Source of the DNA: UBA1227 sp045642705
GTDB taxonomy: Bacteria > Bacillota > Clostridia > Oscillospirales > Acutalibacteraceae
Assembly (NCBI GenBank): GCA_045642705.1
Contig: JAZUJK010000021.1
Span: forward strand, 1 to 64,000
Length of the DNA: 64,000 bases
Reading direction: 5' to 3'
Every line of letters starts with the position of its first letter. Position 1 is the stretch's first letter. Made by a program: the position numbers and the translations under genes. The notes under the pieces are model-generated. The model saw nothing but the letters and a program-made list of their open reading frames with translations. It ran no database searches and was not told the origin of the DNA. Of this stretch, positions 54,793-62,726 are shown piece after piece.

Positions 54793-55596
54793 TTACTTAT
54801 AAATGGCAATTGTATCTACAATCACTGCCGGGCCCTCTATTATATCTAATACTTCATTTGGAATATCATCAAATATCGTATTATCAATTTCTCCATTAGA
54901 AATTGCTTCTATTTCAGAAAAACTCGAAAAAATATCATCTACTTTATACTGTTCGCCTTTATCAAGTACTCTTTTTATTTTGCAAAACAAAGTACATTCA
55001 AAATCCAGTTCTTCAATCCCTTTCAACAAAAACTTATTATCAATGCGTGTAATAAAAGGATATTTACCATTTGGAAATTCAAACACCAAATAAGTTTTAT
55101 CATTTTGAACAAATTCACCTAATGTTTTTGCAAAGTTAAAAATATTCTTGTCGTCTTTATTCAACAGGTTGCCTTGCTTTGTATTGCTATAGACAGAGTT
55201 TATATTACTTATTTTTTCTGCAAGATTTACAAGCACAGATAATTTTGAACGCCTTGGTTTGGCCTCTACTTCTATATGGGCTCCACGGAAAATATCATTA
55301 AATATATTTTCGTCAATTATATCATAAAATTTAATGCCTTCTTCGCTATCAATCCATTTATAAACCGACTCAAATTTTGCCGAATCCGTTATCTTAGCAG
55401 AAGTATGACTTTCTATACTTCCATCTTTACCAACACTTCCAGATAATCCTATGTTATTTGTACCAATAGAGGCTGACGCATTCTTGTTTTTATTATCAGT
55501 TATCGTTATTTCCTCTTCATCAGCTACATACCCATTTATTTGCGCTACATAATCATTTAGCACTGTAGTATCTAAATAATAAAACGATCTAAGCAT
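54793..55596 (-). CDS. DUF6414-like protein
   Basis: 267 residues. RSFYYLDTTVLNDYVAQINGYV at the start is the typical opening of DUF6414 proteins, followed by a Gly/Ser-rich stretch and a beta-rich C-terminal half (TYLVFEFPNGKYPFITRID). The family has no firm function; members are reported in defence-type neighbourhoods (recalled, not searched). The ATG at 55596 follows GGGAGGAATT, better than the upstream one at 55611. It is 40 bases after the Fic gene. Confidence 0.7.
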   Translation of the reverse strand: MLRSFYYLDTTVLNDYVAQINGYVADEEEITITDNKNKNASASIGTNNIGLSGSVGKDGSIESHTSAKITDSAKFESVYKWIDSEEGIKFYDIIDENIFNDIFRGAHIEVEAKPRRSKLSVLVNLAEKISNINSVYSNTKQGNLLNKDDKNIFNFAKTLGEFVQNDKTYLVFEFPNGKYPFITRIDNKFLLKGIEELDFECTLFCKIKRVLDKGEQYKVDDIFSSFSEIEAISNGEIDNTIFDDIPNEVLDIIEGPAVIVDTIAIYK

Positions 55597-55635
55597 AATT
55601 CCTCCCAACATCTTTTCATTTTACCAAACAATGCC

Positions 55636-56859
55636 CTATACTCCGATATAGTCATCTATCGTATCCAAATTAATCTTATAGTAATTTCTTACACCCTTTT
55701 TAAAAGAAATCAGCAAATCTTGCGATTCAACAATTGCCAACCTTTTCACTAAAGTTCCATAAGCTATTTTCATTTCTGCCAATAATTCTTGCATTGAAAT
55801 TCCATTTTCACTAAACAAGGCTGCTTGGATAAGTAGGCTGTATAACAATTGCATTTGTTCTGTTTGCGATTCCAAATGAGAAAGCAACGTTTTTTCATAG
55901 TATTCCCAAGCGCGCATGCTTTGCTCTAGTGCATCCAAAAGATCTAAATATGCCTCTTTAATCATATTTAACATCATAATCAGGAAAGGTGTTAAATCAC
56001 CTTTATTTCTATCATCATCACATATTTCAAATGCCTTATAATACTTACCAATATTATTTTTTATGGTTTTTGAAATGTGATAAGCAATCAATGGCTCCAA
56101 ATTTTTTGAAAGCACATAACTGAAGATAAACCTTCCAAGTCTTCCATTACCATCATAAAAAGGATGTATATCTTCTATCATATAATGAAAAATACAAGCC
56201 CTATAAATAGGCTCTATATCATTATCATTTAAAAATGACAATGCCTTTTCCATGTACTTAATTATGTTACTTTCTGGCTCCTTACCATAATGGATAATTT
56301 TACCTGAAGGTCCCTGAATTTCAGAAACATCTTTCCTAAAAATATCGCCATCAGGCATATTGCGTTTATCCTCAGCTATCACTTCGGGCAAAACAATTTC
56401 GTCATATAGATTTCTAATATCTTGCGAAGTATTTAATTGAATTCTTTCTTTACTGCTCATTTTTAGATATCTATCAATGAGCCCAAAAAATCTATTTTCT
56501 TTGTTTGCCTCAGTAGATTGAAGTTGCAGAATATCAAGAACGTCCCCAACTTCTTTTCTTGTACTATGTACTCCTTCAATATTATTAGTAATTACTATTT
56601 CATCAATTAAACTTTTATTTGAATATTGTTTTAATGCCACACCTGGAACATCTGTGCAATAAGCAAAGACCTGTTTATCAAGCCTTAATATATTTAACAT
56701 CAAAGCGGATACTTCATTATTCACGACAAAAAAAGCCTGATTACCTTTTATATCGTAATTAAGCTTAATACTATTTTCCGAATTAAATCTGTTATTATAC
56801 TCTATAGCATACTGATTCTTATTAACATGAAATAAAGTAACCAAATCTTTATAATCCAT
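55636..56859 (-). CDS. Fic-domain protein with C-terminal winged-helix-like region
   Basis: About 407 residues. An inhibitory motif TNNIEG fits (S/T)xxxE(G/N) (class II), the catalytic stretch is DIHPFYDGNGRLGRF, and the last 70 residues (SENGISMQELLAEMKIAYGTLVKRL) look like a winged helix. The ATG at 56859 follows AGGTGTGTT; the longer frame uses TTG. It is the first gene of a cassette with DUF6414 and the protease. Its promoter has a perfect 12-bp palindrome with the same TTTCAAAAA core as the first Fic gene. The enzyme would AMPylate a protein, perhaps as toxin or regulator. Confidence 0.9.
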   Translation of the reverse strand: MDYKDLVTLFHVNKNQYAIEYNNRFNSENSIKLNYDIKGNQAFFVVNNEVSALMLNILRLDKQVFAYCTDVPGVALKQYSNKSLIDEIVITNNIEGVHSTRKEVGDVLDILQLQSTEANKENRFFGLIDRYLKMSSKERIQLNTSQDIRNLYDEIVLPEVIAEDKRNMPDGDIFRKDVSEIQGPSGKIIHYGKEPESNIIKYMEKALSFLNDNDIEPIYRACIFHYMIEDIHPFYDGNGRLGRFIFSYVLSKNLEPLIAYHISKTIKNNIGKYYKAFEICDDDRNKGDLTPFLIMMLNMIKEAYLDLLDALEQSMRAWEYYEKTLLSHLESQTEQMQLLYSLLIQAALFSENGISMQELLAEMKIAYGTLVKRLAIVESQDLLISFKKGVRNYYKINLDTIDDYIGV

Positions 56860-56896
56860 AACACACCTATTTAACAAAAAGTTTATTTTTTACAAC

Positions 56897-56950
56897 TTAC
56901 CGTGGTAAATTATACCGCTTTATTTTTCAAAAATCAATATTTTTGAAAAA
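56897..56950 (-). promoter_or_regulatory. Promoter and operators of the second Fic cassette
   Basis: TTGATT, 17 bases, TATAAT on the minus strand (56909-56937). A perfect palindrome TTTTTCAAAAAT-CAAT-ATTTTTGAAAAA (56923-56950) covers the -35 box, and TTACC-AC-GGTAA (56897-56908) follows the -10 box. This is a good repressor layout. Confidence 0.8.
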
Positions 56951-57026
56951 ATAGTCTCGAAAAAGCAATGTAATTATTATATAATTTGCCAAATTTGGGG
57001 AAACAGAACCCTACATTCCCGTAATT

Positions 57027-57222
57027 TACCCGTGATACACTATCTATCCCATCCACACATCAGATCTGTTCGATAAGGTTAACAGCCCAAAGACATTCCT
57101 ATTCCTTGCCAAATATATTCCCGCCAAATTAACCACTCGCTCTCTCAATCGCCATTCATCCATCTAGCGCCTGATACTAACGGTCATACCTAAAAAACAA
57201 TGCCAGGTCCACGACCCGGCAT
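57027..57222. repeat. R1 direct repeat, left copy
   Basis: 196 bases, about 88% the same as 62528-62722 by eye, from TACCCGTGATACACTATCTA to the hairpin GGTCCACGACCCGGCAT. The hairpin here has one mismatch while the right copy is perfect, and the right copy serves as terminator of capF, so this copy is probably the derived one. It lies just left of the RT module. Confidence 0.92.
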
Positions 57223-57228
57223 AAAAAT

Positions 57229-57420
57229 ACAAGGGCTCTGGCGAGCATCAAACCGCTCCCTTGACAGCAGTGGCAGTGACCGAAGGGATGTTGTTAAGCG
57301 AGGGGCTCAGGAACAAAACGTTCTCTGAGCCCCTCGTATTCGTTCTATTATTTATCTGTACGTCGTCCCTACAGCAAATAGCAGCGTAACTATTTAAGCT
57401 TAGAATCTTGAAACAAAACC
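57229..57420. repeat. R2 repeat, copy c with internal insert
   Basis: Matches copy a for 48 bases, then has about 105 extra bases containing a strong hairpin, then rejoins at TAACTATTTAAGCTTAGAATC. The extra part ends in a diverged copy of the same repeat core, so it may be a tandem duplication. It lies between R1 and the RT gene. Confidence 0.8.
57299..57336. other. Strong hairpin downstream of the RT gene
   Basis: CGAGGGGCTCAG and its exact complement form a 12-bp stem, extended by GAAC/GTTC with a one-base bulge and an AAAAC loop. No T run follows on either strand, so it does not look like a plain terminator. About 145 bases separate it from the RT stop codon. It could be part of a structured RNA, as reverse-transcriptase defence systems often carry one. 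Confidence 0.55.
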
Positions 57421-57479
57421 ATATTGAAACGAGTAAAATCAACTTACCGTTACATTTATAATATACATTTGGAAAGCTT

Positions 57480-59534
57480 TTATTGTTTAGACACAAATGC
57501 AATCAAATCTTTTATTCCAAATTCAATCATTTTCTGAATCTTTTTTCTTTCATTTGTTGGTATTGGTCCTGTATAACAACCCTTCTTACTAATTACTGCA
57601 TGTGATAATTGTGAATCCAGTCTAAGCGAATGAATATATATAAGCATTTTTTGAAATTCTGGAAGTTCATTTTTCAGATTTTTTGCTTCTATACTTCCAA
57701 AATTCCCCAAAGTATACCCACAAAGTTTATCTCTATATTTTGCGCAAGCAATATTGCAAAGCATATCATCAATCGTATCCCAAATATTTACAAAAGCTGT
57801 AAGATCAGAATTAAAATAGTTTTCAGCAACATACATTTTAGTTTCTAGTTTTATTGCTTCCTTTCCCAAAAACTTTTTCCAAGTAAATGTACCCATATTT
57901 TTAGCAACAATCGTAGATAAATACTTATTTATCTGACAAACATCTTTTGAACCCCTAGAAATAATTTTAGTAGCCTTTAAAATGTTTTGAGAAATTGGGC
58001 AAATATTTTTATGTGTTGGTAATTGAAACCTTTCACTATCCAACACTATTTTTTGAGAAGCTATAAGCGCTAGATCATTATAATCATCACTCATTACTTC
58101 TTTAAGAATTATTTTATCAATATCGGAATTACTCTTTGATAAAATTTCTTTTTTTATCCACCAATTACTATTTTTATAATACTTTTCAAAAGTTTTATTT
58201 GCTATGAACCTGTTATCCTTCAGCATAAGAATATATTGCGCCTTCAATCTAGGATCCCTTATCATTTTATTCTTAATGCATTCTTTCGCTACTGCATATA
58301 TCTTTTTGTTCCAAGTAGCATTAAAATTCCCAGATGCAGACTCCAATAATATTCCACAAATGTACTGAGTAGAAATGTTTTGACAACATTCAAAAATATA
58401 TTTTGATATACTATTAGGAAGAACCCTTGGGTACCTTTGAATATAAAATGCAATCGAATCAATCAAATTTGGATATTCAGTTAATGCATTTAATATTACT
58501 TGATTTGCCTTATATGATGGCTTGATACACTTTATATAACGTTTAACAGTAGTCAAATCACAAGGCTCATGTTTTAATATCATTTTTAGTTCTTTGATAG
58601 AAATCTCCTGTTTTTCGTCTTCACTAAAATCATCATCAAACAGAGGTTTACTAATTCTTTTTACTTCATCCTCAATATTTTCAATCCTATGGAGTGATAT
58701 TTTTGATGATTGTGGGAACAATCCCAATTGTTTACTTTTTAAATCCAGCAAATATAAAACATCACGTGCTGTCTCTTTACTTTTGGACATTATTTTTATG
58801 TCATCAACATATCTAAAATACTCAAAAGCATACTGTTTTTTTAGCCCTTCAATATATTCGTCATATTGAGAAAGAACAACTTCTGACACTATGCCAGACG
58901 CTAATGGTCCCTGTGGAATTCCTTGCCCTAACGGCAAGCCATTTGAAGACTCCCACATTGCAAGTAACCTGATAAATTCATTTGCCGCATTTTCACTAAC
59001 TCTATTTTTGATTAATAATTGTTTTAATAAAGAATGATTAATGCTATCATAGCAAGCTGTTAAATCAAATGATGCAATATATTTATTTCCACTAATAAAC
59101 GATTTTTCTAATGCCGCTGTGAATTTTTTATAAGATTCTTTCCAATATTCATAAAAATAATCACTATTATTATCCTTATACAAATTACCAAAAACAGTAT
59201 TTCCATATCGTTTCCTTACTGTCTTAGTAATTATTGCTTCAGCAATAATATTTGCATATGCTTGATACACTATTTGATCTTCAATTGATAACAATGTATA
59301 CATACGGTTTAATCCATTAGCTTTTGGAGAAAAAGCTCTTATTGATTCTGTCGGCAAGTATCCCGTAGCCATTTTTAATCTTAAATCGTTTAAATTTTCT
59401 TCCAAAGCCAATGAATAAGCATCATATTCATCTCTGAAATAGTTTTTATAATTATATTCGGTATTTGTAACAAGGCGTCTATATGCTAATTTTAAGTTTT
59501 CTTTTTTATTAATTGAATTTAAGTTATATTGCAA
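57480..59534 (-). CDS. Reverse transcriptase with long helical C-terminal domain (unclassified, Abi/DRT-like)
   Basis: 684 residues starting at TTG after AGGTGAGAGC. The RT palm is in residues 60-260: YIASFDLTACYDSI (first Asp), GIPQGPLASG and RYVDDIKIM (catalytic DD). The remaining 350 or more residues are helical, with repeating helix pairs, as in AbiA/AbiK-type and other defence RTs; there is no maturase, HNH or primase part. Length and motifs do not fit retron RTs (about 320 residues), group II introns or DGR RTs. It follows HNH nuclease and ATPase genes and has its own likely promoter, and an R1 repeat lies beyond each end of the module. Defence is likely by context; the product and template are unknown. 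Confidence 0.86.
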   Translation of the reverse strand: MQYNLNSINKKENLKLAYRRLVTNTEYNYKNYFRDEYDAYSLALEENLNDLRLKMATGYLPTESIRAFSPKANGLNRMYTLLSIEDQIVYQAYANIIAEAIITKTVRKRYGNTVFGNLYKDNNSDYFYEYWKESYKKFTAALEKSFISGNKYIASFDLTACYDSINHSLLKQLLIKNRVSENAANEFIRLLAMWESSNGLPLGQGIPQGPLASGIVSEVVLSQYDEYIEGLKKQYAFEYFRYVDDIKIMSKSKETARDVLYLLDLKSKQLGLFPQSSKISLHRIENIEDEVKRISKPLFDDDFSEDEKQEISIKELKMILKHEPCDLTTVKRYIKCIKPSYKANQVILNALTEYPNLIDSIAFYIQRYPRVLPNSISKYIFECCQNISTQYICGILLESASGNFNATWNKKIYAVAKECIKNKMIRDPRLKAQYILMLKDNRFIANKTFEKYYKNSNWWIKKEILSKSNSDIDKIILKEVMSDDYNDLALIASQKIVLDSERFQLPTHKNICPISQNILKATKIISRGSKDVCQINKYLSTIVAKNMGTFTWKKFLGKEAIKLETKMYVAENYFNSDLTAFVNIWDTIDDMLCNIACAKYRDKLCGYTLGNFGSIEAKNLKNELPEFQKMLIYIHSLRLDSQLSHAVISKKGCYTGPIPTNERKKIQKMIEFGIKDLIAFVSKQ

Positions 59535-59560
59535 GCTCTCACCTACTTATTTTCAACAAT

Positions 59561-59588
59561 TTTATAATATCAAAAAAACACTCTACAA
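59561..59588 (-). promoter_or_regulatory. Possible own promoter of the RT gene
   Basis: TTGTAG, 16 bases, TATAAA on the minus strand in the 124-base gap between the HNH and RT genes. No terminator was seen in the gap, so read-through from upstream is also possible. Confidence 0.45.
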
Positions 59589-59658
59589 ATTAAGCTAATA
59601 TTAATAATAATTACTTCCCATAATATAGTTTTGATTTTTAACGCTGTCCACTAAGCAA

Positions 59659-60516
59659 TCATGAATTATCACAATCCTCCATTTGTTTATCAAGCCATTC
59701 AACGAACTCACCAAATTGATTATAAAGAGCCCGATATAATGCTGCCTTCCATGAATTCAAATCTATATGTTCCGCACTTTCCTTTGCACCCTCTATATAT
59801 TTATACAATTGACTTCGACCAGATTCTCTCAAAACATTTTTCCACATATATAGATTGTTCTCTATCTCACTATTAGCCTGGACAGCAAACAACGTATCTA
59901 ATTTATATATTTTAATAGTTTGATTAAATCTATTAGCAATCTCTTCTACTTCTGAATAACTGTTATAGTATTTTATATTTAGCAAGTCTGAAAAATCAAT
60001 TTTCACATCAAGCCATTTTATAGTAGAAAAATCATCAATATAAGGATGCAACAACATTTGATTATTACTTCCAGGAAGATATGCCCCCTTATTTTGGTTA
60101 CAGTCTCTGCACTCTGGCACAAGATTATTAGGATTTACACAAAGAAGTGGATATACACTTTTTGGAAGGTAGTGATCCAAATTTGATGCAACTTGTGTGT
60201 TACATATTGCGCATTTTCCGTTAGAAGAAATGCGTATCAAATCATAAATTGGCTTCATTTTATCAAATTTACTGTTTGAAAATTTTTTACTATATACACT
60301 TATCAGATCCTCTTTATCGTTTGGTTCGATAGAATACTTCTCAAAATGTTCAAAATCAAATGGTATACACCGTTTATAATCTTGATCACTTTTTTCAACA
60401 AGATCTGTGTATTTATATAATCGTTGACGCTTTTTCTCGTCTCTAAAACTGTTTACACATTCCTTATATATTTCCATTGCAGATTTATCAATCTTCGGTA
60501 AAGTTTGTTTAATCAT
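59659..60516 (-). CDS. HNH endonuclease (PtuB-like)
   Basis: 285 residues. The HNH/zinc part lies at about residues 100-145: KCAICNTQVASNLDHYLPKS (CxxC, then the DH of the HNH motif), NPNNLVPECRDCNQNKG (Asn and the second CxxC). The flanks are helical. Size and layout fit PtuB of Septu and retron type I-A systems, where the ATPase PtuA controls the nuclease. It overlaps the ATPase gene by eight bases (ATGATTAA), so the two proteins are made together. Confidence 0.87.
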   Translation of the reverse strand: MIKQTLPKIDKSAMEIYKECVNSFRDEKKRQRLYKYTDLVEKSDQDYKRCIPFDFEHFEKYSIEPNDKEDLISVYSKKFSNSKFDKMKPIYDLIRISSNGKCAICNTQVASNLDHYLPKSVYPLLCVNPNNLVPECRDCNQNKGAYLPGSNNQMLLHPYIDDFSTIKWLDVKIDFSDLLNIKYYNSYSEVEEIANRFNQTIKIYKLDTLFAVQANSEIENNLYMWKNVLRESGRSQLYKYIEGAKESAEHIDLNSWKAALYRALYNQFGEFVEWLDKQMEDCDNS

Positions 60517-62008
60517 TATCCATTTCCCGTTTCTTTTGACTATATAGAATATTTGCTAACGCAATTGCTTCATTTCCAAGATTGTTATCAAATTCATTCA
60601 GCACTTGCTCAAGCGAGTGCGACTTATCTACCACATCTTTTATCATTTTATGATATCCCGAGTGCAATACCTCTAATCCAAAAACCTCTCTTGTTAGAGA
60701 ACCTATATCCGCTCCAAAAGTTTCAAATTGAGGCCTATTTGCTTGCCATGCATCACCAATTCTATTTAATATCCATACACAAGATTTAGGGACTTCTTGC
60801 AAAACAACCGGTGAATGTGTTGAAATAATTGCCATGCCATTTCTATCATTAAGTAAAAATGATAATGCTTGCATAAATGCAGATAAAAGAGGTGGATGTA
60901 AATGATTCTCTGGTTCATCAATTAACACAACGCTTTGTTCCTCTAAATCATTTACGCAACACGTCAACAAAGAAAGAACGCATTTATGCCCTGAGCTCAA
61001 CAATCCAAACATCTCTTTTGCCCTAGATATAAGCGCGTTGTCTTCTTTTCCATCATTTTTCGATTCCAAATTACCAATATTAATTTCCGCAAACATTGGA
61101 TCGCTCTCAATGATTTCTATTGTTTTCTTCCATCGCTCTAATTTTGCTTTGCTTGAAAGACAGCCCTTTAAAGCTAGTATAAACTGTTCCTCTATACTTG
61201 TTAGTAAATCGCCGTTCTCTCTATCTAGCCCAATATATGTACACTTAGGCCTCTTATCCACTGGATTTTTTTGAAGTTCAATAATAGTTGAATAATCATC
61301 AAATGGACTAAATGATACACAAATCACATTTGCAAATGTATCTGATGATTCGCTCATATCATACTTAAGTACAATTTGCTCATTCAATCCGTTACATATA
61401 CTATCTGCGAGTGATTTTATTAAATTAGTTTTTCCGATACCATTTCGCCCAATAACAACATGAATGTTTGAGGATGGCTTTGTATTAGGCAAAACTTTAA
61501 AACCGATATTTAAGGGTCTGTTAGCGCTTTTCAATTCGATAGAAAATTGATATTGAGTTAAAATTTCTCCTCCAGTTGCAATTCTATGAAATTGTTTTTT
61601 ACATTGAAAGTCTGTTACTTCTCTAAACAAAGATTCTCTTACCGATGCTTCTTCTTTGTATTCCTCATAAAGGCTCAAATCAAATGCCAAATCATTTAAT
61701 TGCTTAAAAATATTACAATTATTATCAACATTTATTTTAGCAATCATTTCATATGCTTTTTCGGACTGCCAAAGTGAAATATAATCATTAGGAAGTTGAC
61801 TAAATAACTTTCCTTTAAGATATTCAAATGTTGATTGTCCTTTTTCCATTCCCGCAAAAGCTATTTTTACAGTACCAATGAATTGGCCTTGATAATATGC
61901 TTGAAAAGTGGTTTTAAAACAAAAATCATCCCAATCATCTTGTTTTAAACAAATTTCATTTTTAGCATTATTAGGCCACTCACCATAACTAATAACACGA
62001 AAATTCAT
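60509..62008 (-). CDS. AAA/ABC-type ATPase (PtuA-like)
   Basis: 499 residues. The ABC/SMC-like ATPase is split: Walker A GRNGIGKTNLI (about residue 190), signature-like LLSSGHKCVLSLL, Walker B VVLIDEPENHLHPP and the switch His in ISTHSPVVLQEV. The first 170 residues are a helical domain without a match I can name. PtuA-type ATPases bind the HNH partner and, in Ec78-like retrons, also the RT complex. It is the first gene of the module, behind a good promoter and AAGGAG. Confidence 0.88.
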   Translation of the reverse strand: MNFRVISYGEWPNNAKNEICLKQDDWDDFCFKTTFQAYYQGQFIGTVKIAFAGMEKGQSTFEYLKGKLFSQLPNDYISLWQSEKAYEMIAKINVDNNCNIFKQLNDLAFDLSLYEEYKEEASVRESLFREVTDFQCKKQFHRIATGGEILTQYQFSIELKSANRPLNIGFKVLPNTKPSSNIHVVIGRNGIGKTNLIKSLADSICNGLNEQIVLKYDMSESSDTFANVICVSFSPFDDYSTIIELQKNPVDKRPKCTYIGLDRENGDLLTSIEEQFILALKGCLSSKAKLERWKKTIEIIESDPMFAEINIGNLESKNDGKEDNALISRAKEMFGLLSSGHKCVLSLLTCCVNDLEEQSVVLIDEPENHLHPPLLSAFMQALSFLLNDRNGMAIISTHSPVVLQEVPKSCVWILNRIGDAWQANRPQFETFGADIGSLTREVFGLEVLHSGYHKMIKDVVDKSHSLEQVLNEFDNNLGNEAIALANILYSQKKREMDND

Positions 62009-62066
62009 ACAAACTCCTTTTTCCCTAACACAAACATCTCATATTACAGTATTTATTACAATAATG

Positions 62067-62095
62067 ATTATACATCAATTGTTTAGTATTCTCAA
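62067..62095 (-). promoter_or_regulatory. Promoter of the ATPase-HNH(-RT) module
   Basis: TTGAGA, 17 bases, TATAAT on the minus strand; the ATG of the ATPase follows about 60 bases later after AAAAAGGAG. Confidence 0.7.
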
Positions 62096-62242
62096 TCAAC
62101 CCCATACCCACCAAAACACTACAACTCCACCATATACCATAATACTATAATTAACTTATTAGCATTCTATCGCCTTCATCAGCCCACTATTATATACTGC
62201 ATCTTGATATAAGTAGCAACGCAAGAAGATATACAGTTACAG

Positions 62243-62509
62243 ATGCTTCAAGATATTCAGGAACTATATTTATATTTCCCCAAATCGAGATACTTATCTT
62301 ATCAGCAACTAGCGACTCTTTGTTTAGTTGCATATTATTTTATCCACATTATTATTTTGGCTCTATTATTTATATTAGGGTACAACATAAATTATGGAGC
62401 CTTCTTTTTTGGTGTAAATGCAAAAAAGTGTTTTGATATTAAAGAAAATACGCCTACATTAATATTACTATTGCTAATAATACATATACAAAGCACTTCG
62501 ATTCAATAA
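62243..62509 (+). CDS. Possible small hydrophobic protein
   Basis: 88 residues with two hydrophobic stretches (LATLCLVAYYFIHIIILALLF-like, and ILLLLIIHI). The stop codon lies in the loop of a hairpin terminator on the same strand, which favours a real transcript, but the ribosome site is weak and no family is recognised. It lies between the ATPase promoter and the right R1 repeat. It could be a type I toxin-like peptide or an accidental frame in AT-rich DNA. Confidence 0.3.
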   Translation: MLQDIQELYLYFPKSRYLSYQQLATLCLVAYYFIHIIILALLFILGYNINYGAFFFGVNAKKCFDIKENTPTLILLLLIIHIQSTSIQ

Positions 62510-62524
62510 AATCGGAGTGCTTTT
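62491..62524 (+). terminator. Hairpin terminator on the plus strand
   Basis: AAGCACTTCGATT pairs with AATCGGAGTGCTT (13 bp, one G-T pair), loop CAATAA, then TTTTATA. It ends whatever is transcribed rightwards in this gap. Confidence 0.65.
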
Positions 62525-62527
62525 ATA

Positions 62528-62722
62528 TACCCGTGATACACTATCTATTTTATCCACACATCAGATCTGTCCTATAAGGTTAACAGTCCAAATGAATTCC
62601 TATTCCTTGCCAAATATATTCCCGCCAAATTAACCACTCGCTCTCTGAATCACCAATCATCCCTCATTGCCTGATACTAACGGCCATGCCTAAAAAATAA
62701 AGCCGGGTCCACGACCCGGCAT
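62528..62722. repeat. R1 direct repeat, right copy
   Basis: 195 bases starting TACCCGTGATACACTATCTA; pairs with 57027-57222. It holds the perfect GCCGGGTC-CAC-GACCCGGC hairpin that ends capF. The segment between the R1 copies is about 5.3 kb and carries only the RT, HNH and ATPase genes plus small elements. Confidence 0.92.
62702..62720 (-). terminator. Terminator of capF
   Basis: A perfect 8-bp GC-rich stem with CAC loop, followed on the minus strand by TTTATTTTTT. Confidence 0.9.
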
Positions 62723-62726
62723 TAAC

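Noticed and set aside
57248..57502. 84-residue minus-strand frame downstream of the RT gene
   Set aside because: It covers the R2 repeat and the hairpin and overlaps the end of the RT gene; composition and lack of a ribosome site speak against a protein.
57480..59534. Retron, group II intron or DGR as the identity of the RT
   Set aside because: The RT is about twice the retron size and no msr/msd-like inverted ends were found around it. There is no maturase or intron structure. The motif GIPQG is not the DGR form and no template/variable repeat pair was seen.
62020..62240. RNA gene or promoter array left of the small plus-strand frame
   Set aside because: Apart from the ATPase promoter this stretch is AT- and C-rich sequence without stable hairpins or repeats; nothing could be supported.
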